Positions 13,871 to 15,665 of a stretch of DNA of 15,665 nucleotides are shown here, piece by piece. The notes below the pieces were generated by a model, which was not told where the DNA came from, made no database searches, and was given only the letters and a program-made list of their open reading frames with translations. Made by a program: the position numbers and the translations under genes. Every line of letters starts with the position of its first letter. Position 1 is the stretch's first letter. This DNA comes from an uncultured Eubacteriales bacterium. GTDB taxonomy: Bacteria; Bacillota; Clostridia; Oscillospirales; Oscillospiraceae. The stretch lies in contig URSX01000036.1 in NCBI GenBank assembly GCA_900550615.1, positions 1 through 15,665 on the forward strand, in the 5' to 3' direction.

Positions 13871-14806
13871 TTACTGGTGGATACGGGTACCGGTCTTGCC
13901 GGCGATACCGTCCTTGGCCTTCTCCAGCAACGTGATAAGAGCGGTGCGGCCGGGTTTGGACTCGGCGAACTTTACGGCGGCCTGGACCTTGGGCAGCATG
14001 GAGCCCTTAGCGAACTGGTTCTCGTCCATATAGACCTTGGCCTGGGCGGGGGTCAGGTCGTCGAGGCCCTTCTGGTCGGGCTTGTTGAAGTTGATGGCCA
14101 CCTTCTCCACGGCGGTGAGGATCACCAGTACATCGGCATCCAGCAGCTCAGCCAGCAGCTCACTGCCGAAGTCCTTGTCGATGACGGCGGGAGTGCCGTA
14201 GACCTTGCCCTCCTTGCGCACCACGGGGATGCCGCCGCCGCCCACGGCGATGACCACATGACCGGCGTTGAAGAGGGCCTTGATGGACTCGGCCTCCACG
14301 ATGTCAAAGGGCTTGGGGGAAGGAACTACCTGGCGATAGCCGCGGCCGGCGTCCTCCACCATGGTGTAGCCCTTCTCAGCGGCGATGCGGTCGGCGGTCT
14401 CCTTGTCGTAGAAGGCACCCACAGGCTTGGTGGGATTCTGAAAGGCGGGGTCGTCCTCAGACACTACGGTCTGGGTGACGATGGTGGCCACGGGCTTGGT
14501 CATACCGCGAGAGGCCAGCTCGTTGCCGATGGCCTGCTGCAGGTGATAGCCGATGTAGCCCTCGGACATGGCACCGCACTCGGGGAAGGGCATGTCGGCC
14601 TTGATGGCGCCGGCCTCAGCTGCGGTGGACAGCCCCAGGTTGATCATGCCCACCTGGGGGCCATTGCCGTGGGCAATGACTACTTCATTGCCTTCGGCGA
14701 TGAGGTCCACGATGGCCTTGGCGGTATTGCTCACTAGGGCCAGCTGCTCAGTAGCAGTATTACCCAGGGCATTGCCGCCCAGGGCGATAACGATGCGCTT
14801 GCTCAT
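13871..14806 (-). CDS. arcC: Carbamate kinase
   Basis: A 311-residue cytoplasmic kinase that makes ATP from carbamoyl phosphate and ADP, releasing carbamate. The start at 14806 has AAGGAAG upstream at a suitable distance. The N-terminal IVIALGGNALG, the AHGNGPQVGM segment, AVGGGGIPVV, the VIDKDFGSELLAELLDAD region and the C-terminal GKTGTRI are all standard for the family, and the length is usual. It follows a YgeW-like carbamoyltransferase on the same strand, with an 85-bp gap carrying a hairpin. This pairing is found in anaerobic purine-breakdown clusters, where the kinase recovers energy; arginine fermentation is less likely because YgeW is not a normal ornithine carbamoyltransferase. Its last 39 bp are the source, or a member, of the repeats downstream. 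Confidence 0.95.
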   Translation of the reverse strand: MSKRIVIALGGNALGNTATEQLALVSNTAKAIVDLIAEGNEVVIAHGNGPQVGMINLGLSTAAEAGAIKADMPFPECGAMSEGYIGYHLQQAIGNELASRGMTKPVATIVTQTVVSEDDPAFQNPTKPVGAFYDKETADRIAAEKGYTMVEDAGRGYRQVVPSPKPFDIVEAESIKALFNAGHVVIAVGGGGIPVVRKEGKVYGTPAVIDKDFGSELLAELLDADVLVILTAVEKVAINFNKPDQKGLDDLTPAQAKVYMDENQFAKGSMLPKVQAAVKFAESKPGRTALITLLEKAKDGIAGKTGTRIHQ

Positions 14807-14840
14807 AATTATTCTTCCTTTCCTGATTGTGAAAAGATCG

Positions 14841-14876
14841 CGATAGCGGGAGCGTTTGGCAGCACTCCCGCTATCG
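14841..14876 (-). other. Intercistronic hairpin between ygeW and arcC
   Basis: CGATAGCGGGAG (14841-14852) pairs perfectly with CTCCCGCTATCG (14865-14876) around a 12-nt loop. On the minus strand only TTTT follows, about five bases after the stem, so it is a weak terminator at best. It may protect or process the mRNA between the two genes, or set their expression ratio. Confidence 0.65.
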
Positions 14877-14891
14877 GATGGTTCAGGTCAA

Positions 14892-15665
14892 TTAGTGCAG
14901 CTTGCGATGGCTGTCGGCAGCATCCAGATCCATCAGGACTTTCACGGGATCCTTCACCTGGGACATGAAGATCATAGCGGCAATGATATAGGGCTTGTAG
15001 GAAGCTTCCTTGTACAGGGGCACGATATAACGGTCGAACACGGAGTTGTCCACTTCGCCTTCCTTGCAGCTCAGGCCGGTGATGTCGGCGGGCAGGCAGT
15101 GCATATACAGAGCCTTGCCGTCCTTGGTGAGCTTCATCATTTCCTCGGTGCAGGCCCAATCCTTATGCTCGGCATTCTGGGCCAGGAGCTTCTTCTCCAG
15201 GGCGTCGATGCCAGCCTGATCGCCGGCGGAATACAGCTTGGTGCGCTCTTCCATGGCGGCGAAGGGAGCCCAGGACTTGGGATACACGATGTCGGCATCC
15301 TTGAAGGCCTCGGCCATGCTATTGGTCTTGTGGAACTTGGAGCCGTACTTCTCGCAGTTCTTGCGGGCCACTTCCTCCACCTCGGGCATCACATCGTAGC
15401 CATCGGGGTGAGCCAGGGTAACATCCATGCCGAAGCGGGTGAACAGACCGATAACGCCCTGGGGCACGGACAGGGGCTTGCCGTAGGAGGGAGAGTAAGC
15501 CCAGGTCATAGCGACCTTCTTACCCTTCAGGTTCTCCACGCCGCCAAAGTAGTGGATGACATGGAGCATATCGGCCATGCACTGGGTGGGGTGGTCCACG
15601 TCGCACTGCAGGTTTACCAGTGTGGGGCGCTGCTCCAGAATGCCGTCCCGGTAGCCCTCCTCCAG
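14892..15665 (-). CDS. ygeW: YgeW-like knotted carbamoyltransferase (5' end outside window)
   Basis: The frame is open from the window edge to the stop at 14892, 257 residues; family members have close to 400, so roughly a third is missing, including the carbamoyl-phosphate binding motif. The visible part starts LEEGYRDGILEQRPTL and continues with NLQCDVDHPTQCMADM, GKKVAMTWAYSPSYGKPLSVPQG (given by its parts WAYSPSYGK and PLSVPQG), DIVYPKSWAPF and YMHCLPADITGLSC. The HCLP motif is that of aspartate/ornithine carbamoyltransferases, while the SYGKPLSVPQ and PKSWAPF parts fit the YgeW group with a knotted fold. E. coli YgeW is encoded with purine- and diaminopropionate-related genes; its exact substrate is still not firmly established as far as I know. 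It is followed by arcC in the same direction. Confidence 0.92.
   Translation of the reverse strand: MEEGYRDGILEQRPTLVNLQCDVDHPTQCMADMLHVIHYFGGVENLKGKKVAMTWAYSPSYGKPLSVPQGVIGLFTRFGMDVTLAHPDGYDVMPEVEEVARKNCEKYGSKFHKTNSMAEAFKDADIVYPKSWAPFAAMEERTKLYSAGDQAGIDALEKKLLAQNAEHKDWACTEEMMKLTKDGKALYMHCLPADITGLSCKEGEVDNSVFDRYIVPLYKEASYKPYIIAAMIFMSQVKDPVKVLMDLDAADSHRKLH

Noticed and set aside
14841..14876. Full transcription terminator between ygeW and arcC
   Set aside because: The stem is perfect but the U run after it is short and displaced, and the two genes belong together functionally; treated as an intercistronic hairpin.

Overview
The window looks like chromosomal DNA of a GC-rich anaerobic gut Clostridium relative, most likely in or near the Oscillospiraceae. 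The reasons are a T-box leader, AGGAGG-type ribosome binding sites, a BMP-type nucleoside ABC transporter, a DUF362-ferredoxin protein, dense intergenic palindromic repeats and a YgeW/ArcC anaerobic purine-type gene pair. The taxon is inferred from gene style, not from a marker gene.

Left part (1-6155), mostly plus strand: the 3' end of a radical SAM gene; a tryptophan-specific T-box riboswitch with promoter, antiterminator and terminator; a stand-alone TrpB2-type tryptophan synthase beta chain; a TepA/ClpP-like protease whose ribosome binding site can be buried in a 15-bp helix; a convergent RluA-family pseudouridine synthase (minus); a DUF362 protein with two [4Fe-4S] motifs; and a TIM-barrel protein of unknown function. 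Hairpins that can act as terminators separate the convergent genes.

Right part (6170-15665), all minus strand, reads as one purine theme. From upstream to downstream it holds a YgeW-like knotted carbamoyltransferase (5' end outside the window) and carbamate kinase ArcC; then a BMP-family substrate-binding lipoprotein with its own promoter; then an ABC ATPase and two permeases with their own promoter; and last an 8-oxoguanine deaminase-type amidohydrolase. A coherent but unproven reading is that purine nucleosides or bases are imported, 8-oxoguanine (or a similar purine) is deaminated, and carbamoyl groups from purine breakdown are cashed in as ATP by carbamate kinase.

The most unusual part is 13203-13870, downstream of arcC. 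The last 39 bp of arcC (GIAGKTGTRIHQ-stop) recur three times with an exact 155-bp period, once a 203-bp insertion bounded by an 8-bp direct repeat is removed. Each period has a conserved 113-bp part (about 90% identical between the two intact copies) and a 42-bp part of constant length but only about 45% identity. All base differences within the re-copied arcC tail codons of the two intact copies are synonymous and the stop is kept. A second composite palindromic element lies at 11484-11566.
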